This document shows, one piece after another, positions 16,560 to 25,636 of a stretch of 64,000 nt of DNA. The position numbers and the translations under genes were made by a program. This stretch comes from JBGTFE01 sp049799955 (GTDB lineage: Bacteria; Acidobacteriota; Blastocatellia; Pyrinomonadales; Pyrinomonadaceae): positions 4,518-68,517 of the forward strand of contig JBARIW010000103.1 of NCBI GenBank assembly GCA_049799955.1, in the 5' to 3' direction. The notes under the pieces are model-generated. The model searched no databases. It was not told the origin of the DNA and saw only the letters and a list, made by a program, of their open reading frames with translations. The first letter of the stretch is position 1, and each line of letters starts with the position of its first letter.

Positions 16560-19046
16560 TTACCCGATGACAAAATGCATCGTCGTATCGCCAATTTTGA
16601 TTTTATCACCGCTCGTCAAAATATGCGGCTGATGCGGCAAAAGACGAATTGTATCGCTCACGGAAGGAAGCAGAATCGTTCCGTTCGAAGAACCTAAATC
16701 TTCGACCAGAAAATTGCTTCCGTCGCGCCAGATACGCGCGTGCCGGCGTGAAATTTTCGTCTGCGGGTCGAATTTCGATAAATCGACTTCCGGGAAAATA
16801 TTCGACATCGGGTCGCGTCTTCCGACGAGATTTTCGTCTTTTTCCAGATAGAAAGACGGAGATTCGAGGTCGTTTGTTCCCATTAACATCAATTTTGCCG
16901 TCAAATTGTGTGGCGCCGCGTATTCGCCGCGATGAATGCCTTGCTGAGCAATCGGCTGTTTAGCACCGCAAAAAGCGCAAAACATATCGGTTGCGACTAT
17001 TCTTTGACCGCAGAAGCCGCAAAAAACCGGCTGTTCGGACAACGCGACCGAAGCGGGAATTTCTTTAACGCCGAATGTAATCTTCCCGGCTTTTAGATTC
17101 TCCAGGTGCTCCTGTAAAGTGTTTCGCATTTCGCGGGCTGATTCAAAACGCTTGTCGGAATTATATTCGACCGAGCGCATCAAAATTCTTTCCATCTGGT
17201 CGGAAAGCTGCGAATTTATCTGGCGCGGACGCGGATTTTTTTGAAAATCGAAAATCAAAAGCGGATTGCTCTGCGGGTCAGCCCCTGTCAAAAGATGAAA
17301 CATCGTCGAGCCCAAACTGTAAATATCCGAACGCGGCTCGACATTGCCGCTGAAAAGCTCAGGCGGCGCGTAACCCATCGTCCCGACCGCCGTTACGCCT
17401 TTTTCTTCCTTGTTAATCCAGCGCGCGATGCCGAAATCAATCAACATTATCCGACCGGAATTTCCGTCAATCATAATGTTTGCGGGCTTCAAATCGCGGT
17501 AAACAATCGGCGGCTGGTGATTATGCAGATATTCGAGCACGTCGGCAATCTGGATTGCCCAGTCAGTAACGTCTTTTTCTTCGACTCGCCCCTGATGCGC
17601 GGAACGCAGGCGCGAAGCCAAATCGCCGCCCGAAATATATTTCATAACGAGATAAAACCGCTGTTCTTTGTCGTCGTAGAAATAATCGAAAATCGTCGGG
17701 ATTGCCGGATGTTCGAGCGAAGTCAAAAGTAAAGATTCGCGCTTAAAATCGTTGACGGCTTTTTCCTGCTGCGTTTCCTCGATGTAGGACTGCACCATTT
17801 CCTTGACGGCTCGCAAAACGCCGCCGAGATTTTTGTCGCTCGCCAGGTAAACCGCGCCCATTCCGCCGCCGCCGATTTTTCGAACGATTTCATAACGATT
17901 GTTCAAAACCGTTCCTTCTTCGAGCGGTTTTAATTTCGACTGGCTTTTGCCGTCCGTATCGCTGCCGCCGATATTTGGCGTGGTAAACGAACGACCTTCT
18001 TTTTGCTCAGACGATTGCTCCGATATTTCAGCCTTCTGCTCAGGCTTGGACACAATTTCGACGGATGTTTCTTCCACCGGCTCTTGTTTTTCTTCTTTCT
18101 GAACAATCTGAACCGAATCGAAAACCGATTCCGCGTGCGGTTTCTGCATCGGCTCTAAATCGAACGCAGGTTTGGCAATCGGTTCTTCCGCCACGTTTTC
18201 ACTTTCGATTGGCGACTGATTCTCATCTTTTAATTCGGGGAAAAACTCTTCTTTCGAAAGGTTTGCCGGAGAAGCGAGTAATGTATCCGTATCGTCGGGA
18301 TTAGGCTCATCTTCAACATTATCCGAAGAAGCTTCCTGTTCCTGAACCGTTTCAGCTTCAACAGTTTGCGAAACAAAATTCGATGATTCGGAAGCCGGTT
18401 CTATATCCTTTGAATCGACAATCGGGCTTTCGGCTTCATCAAATCCGCCGCCTGCTTTTTCAGTTTCTTCTGAAGTTTCATCCGCCGAAACACTTTCTTC
18501 AATATTAGTCGCTTCATGCTCTTGCTGCGGCTCGAAGTTAAAGTCAGGCGCTTCGACGGGTGCAGACATTTCCGAGACAGGCTTTAAAATCTCGATGTTT
18601 TCAGGCAAAGGAATTTCCGAAGAATCGTTAGTATCCCGCGATTCTACCGCTTGAGAAACTTCCTCTTTATTGATTTCAGATGAAGCTTCACTTACATTTG
18701 ATAACTTCTCTTCTTGTCCGGCAGCTTCGCTTTCAAAAACTTCTGATGGAATATCGACCGATTCGGTTTTCCAATCAGAATTTTCTTCAGTTGGAGGAGA
18801 AAAAGATTCCCCGGTTAAACTTTCGTCTTCTTTAGTTTCTGTTTCGGAAATATCGGCTTTACCCGTTTCGACAGGTTCGCTCACAGCCGGAGACGCAAAC
18901 GCTTCCGACTGATTTACGCTAATAGTTTTATCCATCGACACGTCAACTTCGCCGCCGATGGAAATCGGCTTCAAAGTGATACCGCAATAAGGGCAAAAAA
19001 CATCAATTTCGGCGACCTGCGAGCCGCACTCGTGACAATAAGCCAT
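16560..19046 (-). CDS. Soluble Ser/Thr protein kinase with two zinc ribbons and C-terminal FHA domain
   Basis: 828 residues. A zinc ribbon (CHEC/CPYC, C4-C21), then a low-complexity acidic linker of some 330 residues rich in Glu and Ser. The kinase domain is about 383-645: GGGGMG loop near 391, YRDLKPAN catalytic loop near 517, DFGIA near 538 and APPE afterwards. A second zinc ribbon (CGFC/CAFC, about 673-695) precedes an FHA domain at about 725-828 (GRRDP, SRRHARI, SSNGT). There is no transmembrane segment, unlike PknB-type receptors, so it should act in the cytoplasm. The long acidic linker looks intrinsically disordered and offers many autophosphorylation sites that its own FHA could bind. 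Likely one operon with the flanking FHA, RDD and phosphatase genes. Confidence 0.9.
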   Translation of the reverse strand: MAYCHECGSQVAEIDVFCPYCGITLKPISIGGEVDVSMDKTISVNQSEAFASPAVSEPVETGKADISETETKEDESLTGESFSPPTEENSDWKTESVDIPSEVFESEAAGQEEKLSNVSEASSEINKEEVSQAVESRDTNDSSEIPLPENIEILKPVSEMSAPVEAPDFNFEPQQEHEATNIEESVSADETSEETEKAGGGFDEAESPIVDSKDIEPASESSNFVSQTVEAETVQEQEASSDNVEDEPNPDDTDTLLASPANLSKEEFFPELKDENQSPIESENVAEEPIAKPAFDLEPMQKPHAESVFDSVQIVQKEEKQEPVEETSVEIVSKPEQKAEISEQSSEQKEGRSFTTPNIGGSDTDGKSQSKLKPLEEGTVLNNRYEIVRKIGGGGMGAVYLASDKNLGGVLRAVKEMVQSYIEETQQEKAVNDFKRESLLLTSLEHPAIPTIFDYFYDDKEQRFYLVMKYISGGDLASRLRSAHQGRVEEKDVTDWAIQIADVLEYLHNHQPPIVYRDLKPANIMIDGNSGRIMLIDFGIARWINKEEKGVTAVGTMGYAPPELFSGNVEPRSDIYSLGSTMFHLLTGADPQSNPLLIFDFQKNPRPRQINSQLSDQMERILMRSVEYNSDKRFESAREMRNTLQEHLENLKAGKITFGVKEIPASVALSEQPVFCGFCGQRIVATDMFCAFCGAKQPIAQQGIHRGEYAAPHNLTAKLMLMGTNDLESPSFYLEKDENLVGRRDPMSNIFPEVDLSKFDPQTKISRRHARIWRDGSNFLVEDLGSSNGTILLPSVSDTIRLLPHQPHILTSGDKIKIGDTTMHFVIG

Positions 19047-19087
19047 TTTTTTATAAGATTTTCCGGTCTGTTAAATTTAATTCTAAA

Positions 19088-19669
19088 CTAATCGTTAACA
19101 TAAAATCGCAAAAAGGTTTTCCCGACGATAATCTCGTCGCCGTCATTTAAAATGTTCGGATTTCCGGGAATCAGACGCCTTCCGCGATTGACGAAAGTTC
19201 CGTTAGTCGAGCCTAAATCCTCGATAACATATCTGCCGCCTTCGCGACGAATCCGCGCGTGGCGGCGCGAAACTTTTGCTTCCTGGTCGTGCGCGTCCAA
19301 ATCAACGTCGGGAAAAATTCCGTTGTCGGCGTCCCAGCGCCCGATGGTCGATTCTTCCGCCGAAAGCGCGAATTCCGTTCCGACCGCGTCGCCGCGCTCG
19401 ATAATCAGCGTCGCGTGAACGCCGCTCGCCGTTTGTTTTTCCTTATCAAAAGAGTTTTCTTCGGCTTTGAGTTCTTCGACAACCGATGGAATTCCTATCG
19501 AGGTTACGTTTGCGCTTTGAAAAATCGGCGTTTCCGGTATAAGTTGCTGAAATTTCGGCGCGTCAGGCTGTGCGTTTCTGGTTTCAAACGAATTCAGCCC
19601 GGTTCCGCATTCGTCACAAAATTGTGAACCGTCAAGATTTTCCGTTCCGCACGCGTTGCACTTTATCAT
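19088..19669 (-). CDS. Zinc-ribbon FHA-domain protein
   Basis: 193 residues: an N-terminal zinc ribbon (C4, C7, C18, C21), a variable linker to about 85, and an FHA domain from about 88 to the end with TIGRWDADNGI, SRRHARI and STNGTF. FHA domains bind phosphothreonine peptides. Ribbon and FHA resemble the two ends of the kinase encoded next on the same strand (42 bases away), so this looks like a kinase-less paralogue or adaptor. Probably the first gene of the signalling run, since the next gene upstream is divergent. Confidence 0.85.
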   Translation of the reverse strand: MIKCNACGTENLDGSQFCDECGTGLNSFETRNAQPDAPKFQQLIPETPIFQSANVTSIGIPSVVEELKAEENSFDKEKQTASGVHATLIIERGDAVGTEFALSAEESTIGRWDADNGIFPDVDLDAHDQEAKVSRRHARIRREGGRYVIEDLGSTNGTFVNRGRRLIPGNPNILNDGDEIIVGKTFLRFYVND

Positions 19670-19937
19670 CTTAATTTACTTTTATGAATTTATGATTAGA
19701 ATATTATAAAACAAAGCTATTTTACCCTGTAATCTTTTTTTCGCAAATCGTATAGTTAATGCTGAACTTTTTATTTTCGACGCGCGGAGGGAAATATTAA
19801 CTTTTCAGCCTTGTAAAGCTTTTTTTGAAACTCTTTTGAAATTATTGTCGTAAAGTTTTCTTGACGCAGCCGGACAATTTGTTTTGCGCTAATTCAACTA
19901 GATTTGAATCCACTCTTTTACTTCGAGGAAAATATAA

Positions 19938-21587
19938 ATGGAAACCAGCTCTATTAATGAACCGGAACTCACGCAGAGTTCAACGAGTTCGAGCAACAAA
20001 AAGAAAAGAATCAGCCGGAAAGGAAAAATCATCATCGGCTCGATTATCGGTGTTTTACTAATTATTATTATATTAGTCGGCGTTTTCGCAACGCGAAAAG
20101 ACGTGCCGGAAGTTACAACCGTCAAAGTCGAAACCAAACGCGAATTGCGTTCGACCGTTACGGCTTCGGGCGAAATTCGACCGATTCAGTTTATCAATCT
20201 GACCAGCGAAGTTCAGGGTCGAATCGAAGAAATCTACGTCAGCGAAGGTCAAACCGTTGAAAAAGGAGAGCAGCTCGTACGGCTCGACCCGACACAGCTT
20301 CAATCGAGTTCGGACGCGGCTCAGGCTTCTTATCTCGCTTCGCAAAACGATGTTCAGAGCAGCCGTTCGCAGGTAACGGCGGCGCAAAATCAGCTTTCTC
20401 AGGCGCAGCAGGGTTTGATTGCGACACAGGCTCAAGTCGATACGTCGATTCAGCAAGTCAATCAGGCGAGACAAAATGTTATCGCTTCGCAAACCGATGT
20501 CGATAGAGCGCAGGTTGATTTGAATACGGCAAATCGTGAATTAAAACGCACGACCGACCTTTTGGAATCGGGCGTTGTTTCGCGTCTCGAATACGATACG
20601 GCAAAAGACAGAGTCGAACAGGCGCAGGTCGCGCTTCGCAACGCGCAGGCTCGCCTTAACGTTCAAAAAGGCGCTGTTACGGTCGCGGAAAAACAGGTTA
20701 ACGAGCAGCGCGCGAGATTAAATCAGCAGCAGGTTACAATCAGAGATGCCCGTCGCTCGGTCGATTCGGCGAATATCGGCGTCAACGCCAGCCAAAACCG
20801 CGCTAACCAGCAAATGGCGCTTCTTAGCGGTCAGAAAACTCTGCGCGACAAGACTTTGCAGCTTGCGCCGATTAACGGCGTAATTGCCGACATTCCTTCG
20901 AAAGTCGGAACTTACGCGGTTGCAAACCTTTCTTCGACGCCGCTTTTGACCATTGCCGATATGTCGACGATTAATGTCGAGGTAAAGGTCGATGAAACCG
21001 AAATCGATAAAGTCGCGCTCGGACAGCCCGTAAAAGTTAAGGTTGACGCTTTCGGCGACAAGGAAATCACCGGCGAAGTTACGCAAAAAACTCCGCTCGC
21101 GGTCGGAAAATCTTCAACCACCGGCGGTTTGTCAACGCAGATTAACGTTCAGGAAGCCAAAGAATTCCGCGTCGTCATCCAAATCAAGGACGCGCCGGAC
21201 GATATTCGCAAAGGCTTGCGTCCTGGAATGAGCGCAACGGCTGTCATTACGACTAAAACGGTTGAAAATGTTTACACCGTTCCGCTTCAAGCCGTGATTG
21301 AGAAAAAACCCGAAGGCTCGCCGTCGCCGACGATTCAGGGCGATGTTCCGCAGCCGTCGGACAAGCCGAAAACAATCAAAGGCGTTTACGTTCTGGATGG
21401 AAACAAGACCAAATTTGTCGAAGTCGAAACCGGAATTACGGGCGAATCCGACATTCAAATCGTCAGCGGTCTTTCCGACGGACAGGAAGTTATCACGGGT
21501 CCGAGCCGAATTTTGAACACCTTGAAAGAAGACACGGTCGTTAAAAAACAGGTGAAGAAAGAAGGCGAAGCGACTCCGAAATCATAA
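19938..21587 (+). CDS. Efflux periplasmic adaptor (HlyD/MacA family)
   Basis: 549 residues. A basic cytoplasmic tail, one transmembrane anchor (about 31-52), a lipoyl-like half motif (about 75-105), a long Gln/Ala-rich coiled coil (about 105-300), the second lipoyl half and beta-barrel domains to about 440, and a membrane-proximal domain with a proline-rich insert. These proteins bridge an inner-membrane pump to an outer-membrane channel. The next gene, seven bases on, encodes a MacB/LolD-type ATPase, so this is an ABC-type (MacA-like) adaptor rather than RND. The coiled coil is longer than in E. coli MacA. Cargo unknown. Start chosen at the ATG after GAGGAAAAT. Confidence 0.88.
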   Translation: METSSINEPELTQSSTSSSNKKKRISRKGKIIIGSIIGVLLIIIILVGVFATRKDVPEVTTVKVETKRELRSTVTASGEIRPIQFINLTSEVQGRIEEIYVSEGQTVEKGEQLVRLDPTQLQSSSDAAQASYLASQNDVQSSRSQVTAAQNQLSQAQQGLIATQAQVDTSIQQVNQARQNVIASQTDVDRAQVDLNTANRELKRTTDLLESGVVSRLEYDTAKDRVEQAQVALRNAQARLNVQKGAVTVAEKQVNEQRARLNQQQVTIRDARRSVDSANIGVNASQNRANQQMALLSGQKTLRDKTLQLAPINGVIADIPSKVGTYAVANLSSTPLLTIADMSTINVEVKVDETEIDKVALGQPVKVKVDAFGDKEITGEVTQKTPLAVGKSSTTGGLSTQINVQEAKEFRVVIQIKDAPDDIRKGLRPGMSATAVITTKTVENVYTVPLQAVIEKKPEGSPSPTIQGDVPQPSDKPKTIKGVYVLDGNKTKFVEVETGITGESDIQIVSGLSDGQEVITGPSRILNTLKEDTVVKKQVKKEGEATPKS

Positions 21588-21594
21588 ACGACAG

Positions 21595-22365
21595 ATGAAA
21601 AACGAAGAACCAATTTATAGATTTATGGACGATGAAAACCAGTCTGCCGCTTCGAAAAGAAACAGCGCGCCGCAGCAAATGGAAGCGCTGATTTCGATGC
21701 GAAACATCTGGAAAACTTACCAGATGGGAACCGAAGAGCTTCACGCCCTGCGCGACGTTTCTTTCGATGTCAAAAAAGGAGAATATCTCGCGATTATCGG
21801 TCCTTCGGGTTCTGGAAAATCGACCTTGATGAATTTAATCGGCTGTCTCGATTCGCCTTCGAGCGGAAGTTATATGATTAACGGGCATCTCGTCTCAGAT
21901 ATGACCGACGACGAGCTTGCCCGGATTCGCAACAAGGAAATCGGCTTCGTTTTTCAAACATTTAACCTTTTAGCCCGCGCGACCGCGCTTCATAATGTCG
22001 AGCTTCCGCTGATTTACGCCGGAATCGGTTCAGCCGAAAGACACGAAAAAGCGCAAGCCGCGCTCGCATCGGTCGAGCTCGGCGACCGCGTAACGCATCG
22101 CCCGAACGAGCTTTCCGGCGGTCAGCGTCAACGCGTGGCGATTGCCCGCGCGCTTGTCAATCATCCTTCGATTCTGCTGGCGGACGAGCCGACCGGCGCG
22201 TTGGACTCGAAAACGAGCGTCGAAATTATGCTTTTGTTTGAGCGCCTGCACGAAGAAGGAAATACGATTATCGTCGTTACACACGAACACGAAGTCGCCG
22301 AACGGGCGCATCGGGTTATCACAATCCGCGACGGTAAAATCGAAAAAGATGAACGAATAAAATGA
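21595..22365 (+). CDS. ABC transporter ATP-binding protein, MacB/LolD type
   Basis: 256 residues. Walker A GPSGSGKST at about 69-77, Q-loop FVFQTFNLL, signature LSGGQRQRVAIA, Walker B LLADEPTGALD and switch histidine in VVTHEHE are all intact. It belongs to the group that works with FtsX-like permeases in macrolide, peptide or lipoprotein export. The first ~30 residues before the domain are unusual and probably flexible; a later internal start is possible. No permease follows; two FtsX-like permeases are encoded at 44.0-46.6 kb without their own ATPase, so these parts may belong together. Confidence 0.9.
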   Translation: MKNEEPIYRFMDDENQSAASKRNSAPQQMEALISMRNIWKTYQMGTEELHALRDVSFDVKKGEYLAIIGPSGSGKSTLMNLIGCLDSPSSGSYMINGHLVSDMTDDELARIRNKEIGFVFQTFNLLARATALHNVELPLIYAGIGSAERHEKAQAALASVELGDRVTHRPNELSGGQRQRVAIARALVNHPSILLADEPTGALDSKTSVEIMLLFERLHEEGNTIIVVTHEHEVAERAHRVITIRDGKIEKDERIK

Positions 22366-22369
22366 TAAA

Positions 22370-23071
22370 ATGATTGAAAATCTGCCCGGATACATTTCAA
22401 TTTCATTTATTTTAACCACTTTTCTCACCATCGGTTTTCTTTTCTATGCCGTAAAACAAACGGTTTTCGATACGACTCCCGCCAAAATCGTTATTTCTCT
22501 CATCAGTTTTTGGATTTTCGTATCGGCAATTTTAGCGGTCGGCGGTTTTTATCAAAACACTTCCACAGTTCCGCCGCGTTTATTTTTGTTCGCCGTTTTA
22601 CCCGCATTATTGCTGATAATTTCCCTTTTTATTTTCGCCCGCAAAAGTTTTATCGAACCGCTTCCGCTCAAAATCCTGACGATTCTGCACATCGTTCGCA
22701 TCGCGGTCGAGCTTATTTTGCACCAGCTTTATGAAAATAAGCTGATTCCGCAGATTATGACTTTTGAAGGCTGGAATTTTGATATTTTATCGGGAATTAC
22801 CGCGCCGATTATATTCTGGCTCGCCTTTCGCGGTGGTAAAACGAATCGAACGCTTTTGATTGTCTGGAACATTTTTGCGCTTCTTTTGCTGATAAATATC
22901 GTCACGATTGCGATTCTTTCGGTTGCTTCGCCGATTCAGAAATTTGCTTTTGACCAGCCGAACCGCGCCGTCCTTTATTTTCCATTCATCTGGCTTGCCG
23001 CGATAATCGTTCCGATTGTTTTATTCAGCCATCTGGCGAGCTTGTGGAAACTGGTGATAAGTAATAGGTGA
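22370..23071 (+). CDS. Hypothetical seven-helix membrane protein
   Basis: 233 residues, almost entirely hydrophobic, with about seven transmembrane helices and no recognised motif. It starts four bases after the ATPase stop codon and is therefore probably in the same operon, but it is not an FtsX-type permease (no large periplasmic domain). Its last residues (LVISNR) and stop codon are encoded by the first units of a 7-mer hairpin, so the native C terminus may once have been different. Function unknown. Confidence 0.65.
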   Translation: MIENLPGYISISFILTTFLTIGFLFYAVKQTVFDTTPAKIVISLISFWIFVSAILAVGGFYQNTSTVPPRLFLFAVLPALLLIISLFIFARKSFIEPLPLKILTILHIVRIAVELILHQLYENKLIPQIMTFEGWNFDILSGITAPIIFWLAFRGGKTNRTLLIVWNIFALLLLINIVTIAILSVASPIQKFAFDQPNRAVLYFPFIWLAAIIVPIVLFSHLASLWKLVISNR

Positions 23072-23130
23072 CAGGTGATAGGTAAAAACAGGTTTCTTTC
23101 TTATTACCTGTCACTTATCACCTATCACTT
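23053..23130. repeat. GGTGATA 7-mer hairpin overlapping a stop codon
   Basis: Left arm 23053-23083 reads GTGATAA-GTAATAG-GTGACAG-GTGATAG-GT; right arm 23101-23128 is the complement with units in a slightly different order. The stop codon of the upstream membrane-protein gene (23069-23071) is inside the left arm. Confidence 0.8.
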
Positions 23131-23150
23131 TTTCCGTTATAGTAAAGATT

Positions 23151-23324
23151 ATGTCTAATTGGACGTGGCTCATCATTCTTGTATTGGCTCTGACGGTTCT
23201 CGGACTGACCGCAATCGGTTTAGTAACGAAGCATTTTTACTGGGGTTCAAGAGGAACGCCGCCGCTGACCGGCGAGCAGAGACGAATCTTAAATGAAGAG
23301 CGCGAGCGCGCCGCAAAGAAATAA
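23151..23324 (+). CDS. Small single-span membrane protein
   Basis: 57 residues: MSNWTW, one hydrophobic helix (about 6-27), then a basic, charged tail with GTPPLTGEQRRIL and ending RERAAKK. The tail after the helix is typical of small membrane proteins with a cytosolic helix. Codon use matches neighbouring genes, and the frame ends cleanly nine bases before the convergent response-regulator stop. Not recognised. An AGTAAAGATT leader precedes the ATG without a strong Shine-Dalgarno. Confidence 0.55.
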   Translation: MSNWTWLIILVLALTVLGLTAIGLVTKHFYWGSRGTPPLTGEQRRILNEERERAAKK

Positions 23325-23332
23325 AAAGTCTT

Positions 23333-23713
23333 TTATCGAGCGTTTTTGAGAAGTTTTCCAACCGTTTCAGTAAATCTCCCGACATCGTTTGGTTTGACGA
23401 GATATGCATTTGCGCCGGCTTCGAGCGCGGCTTTGCGGTCTTTATCAAACGCCATTGCGGAAAAAAATATCACAGGCGTTTCCGTGTCGGTTTCACGTAT
23501 AAGCTCGCAGAGTTCGATACCGGAAATCCCAGGCAAACGATAATCGAGAATATAAAGGTCAAAGGCTTTTTCCGTAATCAAATTAACGGCTTCGCTCGAA
23601 CTGTTGACCGCCGTTACTTCAAAATCAATGTGCGCTGCTTTCAGCATATATGTGATTAATTCACACGAATCCTTATCATCGTCAACGCAAAGAATGTGTT
23701 TTTGAAAAGACAT
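23333..23713 (-). CDS. Single-domain response regulator (CheY-like receiver)
   Basis: 126 residues consisting only of a receiver domain: acidic pocket DDD at 11-13, phospho-acceptor Asp57 in LYILDYRLPG, Ser in FFSAMA near 85, and the conserved lysine in YLVKPND near 109. No output domain, so it must act by protein contact, as CheY or Spo0F do. No histidine kinase is adjacent. The ATG follows CCGGAGTG. Cognate partner unknown. Confidence 0.88.
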   Translation of the reverse strand: MSFQKHILCVDDDKDSCELITYMLKAAHIDFEVTAVNSSSEAVNLITEKAFDLYILDYRLPGISGIELCELIRETDTETPVIFFSAMAFDKDRKAALEAGANAYLVKPNDVGRFTETVGKLLKNAR

Positions 23714-23903
23714 ATATTCACTCCGGCGAAAAAATATAGAGACTTAGCAAATAACAGGATTAACCGGGCTTTTGGGCAAAGCCGGATAAGGGGTTCGTAT
23801 TAACTGAAAATTGTTCGAGTGGAACTAGAAATATAATAATCTGATTTCTAAATTATGTAAAGCAAATAAGTTATACAATTTTTAATTTCACAGATTTATG
23901 CTG

Positions 23904-23955
23904 AAAATAATAAAAGGCTTTATTTTAAATTTAAAATAAAGCCTTTTATTATTTT
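23904..23955. terminator. Perfect 52-nt palindrome, bidirectional terminator
   Basis: Two 26-nt halves are exact reverse complements with no loop (AAAATAATAAAAGGC... and its mirror), with A-runs and T-runs at the two ends. It lies just after the pit gene stop on the minus strand, and upstream of the response-regulator gene. Confidence 0.75.
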
Positions 23956-23970
23956 ACGGATTCGTCTAAC

Positions 23971-25011
23971 TTACCGAACAATTTTATCTATTACACTAAT
24001 AATGTAGAAAGTTACAGCCGCAATAATCGCCGCCGCCGGAATAGTCAAAATCCATGCCCAGACGATTCTGCCCGCAACGCCCCATTTTACGGCGGAAAGA
24101 CGTTTGGTCGAGCCGACGCCGACGATTGCGCCGGTAATTGTGTGCGTAGTCGAAACCGGAATGCCGAAATATGTGGCGACGGCGAGCGTAATCGCGCCGC
24201 CGGTTTCGGCGCAGAAACCGCCGACAGGCTGAAGCTTTGTAATTTTCGAACCCATTGTTTTGACGATACGCCAACCGCCTGTCAGAGTTCCCAAACCGAT
24301 TGCCGCGTGCGCCGAAAGAACAACCCAGAGCGGAATTTCCGGCAATTTACCGCCCGCGCCCGCGCCTAAGAATCCGCCGGCGACCAGAACCGCAGTGATG
24401 ATTCCCATCGTTTTCTGCGCGTCGTTGCCGCCGTGTCCGAGCGAATACGCAGCGGCAGAAAAAAGCTGTCCGACGCGAAAGCCTTTATCAATTTTTGAAA
24501 CCGCAGTTCGCCGGAAAATCCAGAAAACCGCGAGCATCAGCAAAAATCCGAGTGTCATTCCCATCAGCGGCGCGCCGATAATAAAAGCGAGTGTTAAATA
24601 CCAGCCCGAAGGAATAATCGTACTAAATCCGCCTGCCGCGACTGCCGCGCCGGCATAACCGCCGATAAGCGCGTGCGAGCTTGAAGTCGGAAGTCCGAGA
24701 TACCAGGTGATTAAATTCCAGGTAATTACGCCGATTAACCCTGATAGGAGAACGTAAAGCTTGATTAAATCCGAAGCAATCGGCTTGAGGTCAACCATTC
24801 CGCCGCCAATCATTTTGGCGACCGCCGTTCCGAAGACGGCAAAGGCGATGAAATTAAAAAAAGCCGCCCACGCAACCGCTACGCCCGGCGATAAAACCCG
24901 CGTCGAAACGACTGTCGCAATCGAGTTCGCAGCGTCGTGCATACCGTTTGTGTAGTCAAACACAAGCGCGATGACGATGATAAATACAACCAGCGCAGTT
25001 GCTACTTCCAT
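23971..25011 (-). CDS. Inorganic phosphate transporter, PiT family
   Basis: 346 residues, about ten transmembrane helices. The duplicated PiT signatures are visible: FDYTNGMHDAANSIATVVSTR near residues 18-38 and GGNDAQKTMG near 195-204, plus PVSTTHT near the C terminus and PTSSSHAL in the first half. These proteins import metal-phosphate complexes using an ion gradient. The upstream gene (DUF47) is its usual partner, with a 4-base gap. Confident in family; the symbol pit could apply but the exact orthologue is not certain. Confidence 0.92.
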   Translation of the reverse strand: MEVATALVVFIIVIALVFDYTNGMHDAANSIATVVSTRVLSPGVAVAWAAFFNFIAFAVFGTAVAKMIGGGMVDLKPIASDLIKLYVLLSGLIGVITWNLITWYLGLPTSSSHALIGGYAGAAVAAGGFSTIIPSGWYLTLAFIIGAPLMGMTLGFLLMLAVFWIFRRTAVSKIDKGFRVGQLFSAAAYSLGHGGNDAQKTMGIITAVLVAGGFLGAGAGGKLPEIPLWVVLSAHAAIGLGTLTGGWRIVKTMGSKITKLQPVGGFCAETGGAITLAVATYFGIPVSTTHTITGAIVGVGSTKRLSAVKWGVAGRIVWAWILTIPAAAIIAAVTFYIISVIDKIVR

Positions 25012-25015
25012 AATT

Positions 25016-25636
25016 TTAATTGTGTTTCAGGATGATGCCTTCGATGATATTGGCGACACTTTCGCAGCGGTCGGTCGCGTTTTCCAGAATTTCGTAAAGC
25101 TCTTTGAGCTTGATTATCTGCATCGGGTCGGGTGAATTGTGGAAAAGGTCGCCGATTGCGCGAAAATAAACATCGTCGGCTTCGTTTTCCAGCCGGTGAA
25201 TCTCGACGATGTGCTGGTTCATATCGTTTGGTTTTTGCAGCATTGAAACCGCGGAATTTACTTCCATCGACAATGTCTGAATAACTTTGGCAAGATGTTT
25301 GGCGTGGTCGCTGATTGTCTGTATATCGTACATCAAAATCGCCCGCGCGCCCGCGTCGATGTAATCGCAAACGTCGTCGAGCGCAACCGCGAGCGTGAAA
25401 ATATCTTCGCGGTCGAACGGCGTGATAAAGGTTTTGCTCAATTTTGTCGAAACGCTGTGCATCAGCTCATCGCAGCCGTGTTCGGCGTCCTTGATGCGTT
25501 TTGCAAATGTTTCGAAATTTTCACGGTCGCCGTGAAGCATATCGACAAGCAGATTTGCCGCTTCCTGAATTTTCCCGGTCATTTGCGCGAAAAAGACAAA
25601 ATATTCATCTTCTCGCGGCAGTAAACTAAAAGCCAT
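25016..25636 (-). CDS. DUF47 family (PhoU-like) Pit accessory protein
   Basis: 206 residues, all helical, with E/DxxxD metal-binding patterns typical of the PhoU-like DUF47 fold (ADDVYFRAIGDLF and ILENATDRCESVANIIEGI). Such proteins accompany PiT transporters and modulate them. First gene of the two-gene phosphate operon; the ATG follows GGAGAT at a normal distance. Cytoplasmic. Confidence 0.9.
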   Translation of the reverse strand: MAFSLLPREDEYFVFFAQMTGKIQEAANLLVDMLHGDRENFETFAKRIKDAEHGCDELMHSVSTKLSKTFITPFDREDIFTLAVALDDVCDYIDAGARAILMYDIQTISDHAKHLAKVIQTLSMEVNSAVSMLQKPNDMNQHIVEIHRLENEADDVYFRAIGDLFHNSPDPMQIIKLKELYEILENATDRCESVANIIEGIILKHN

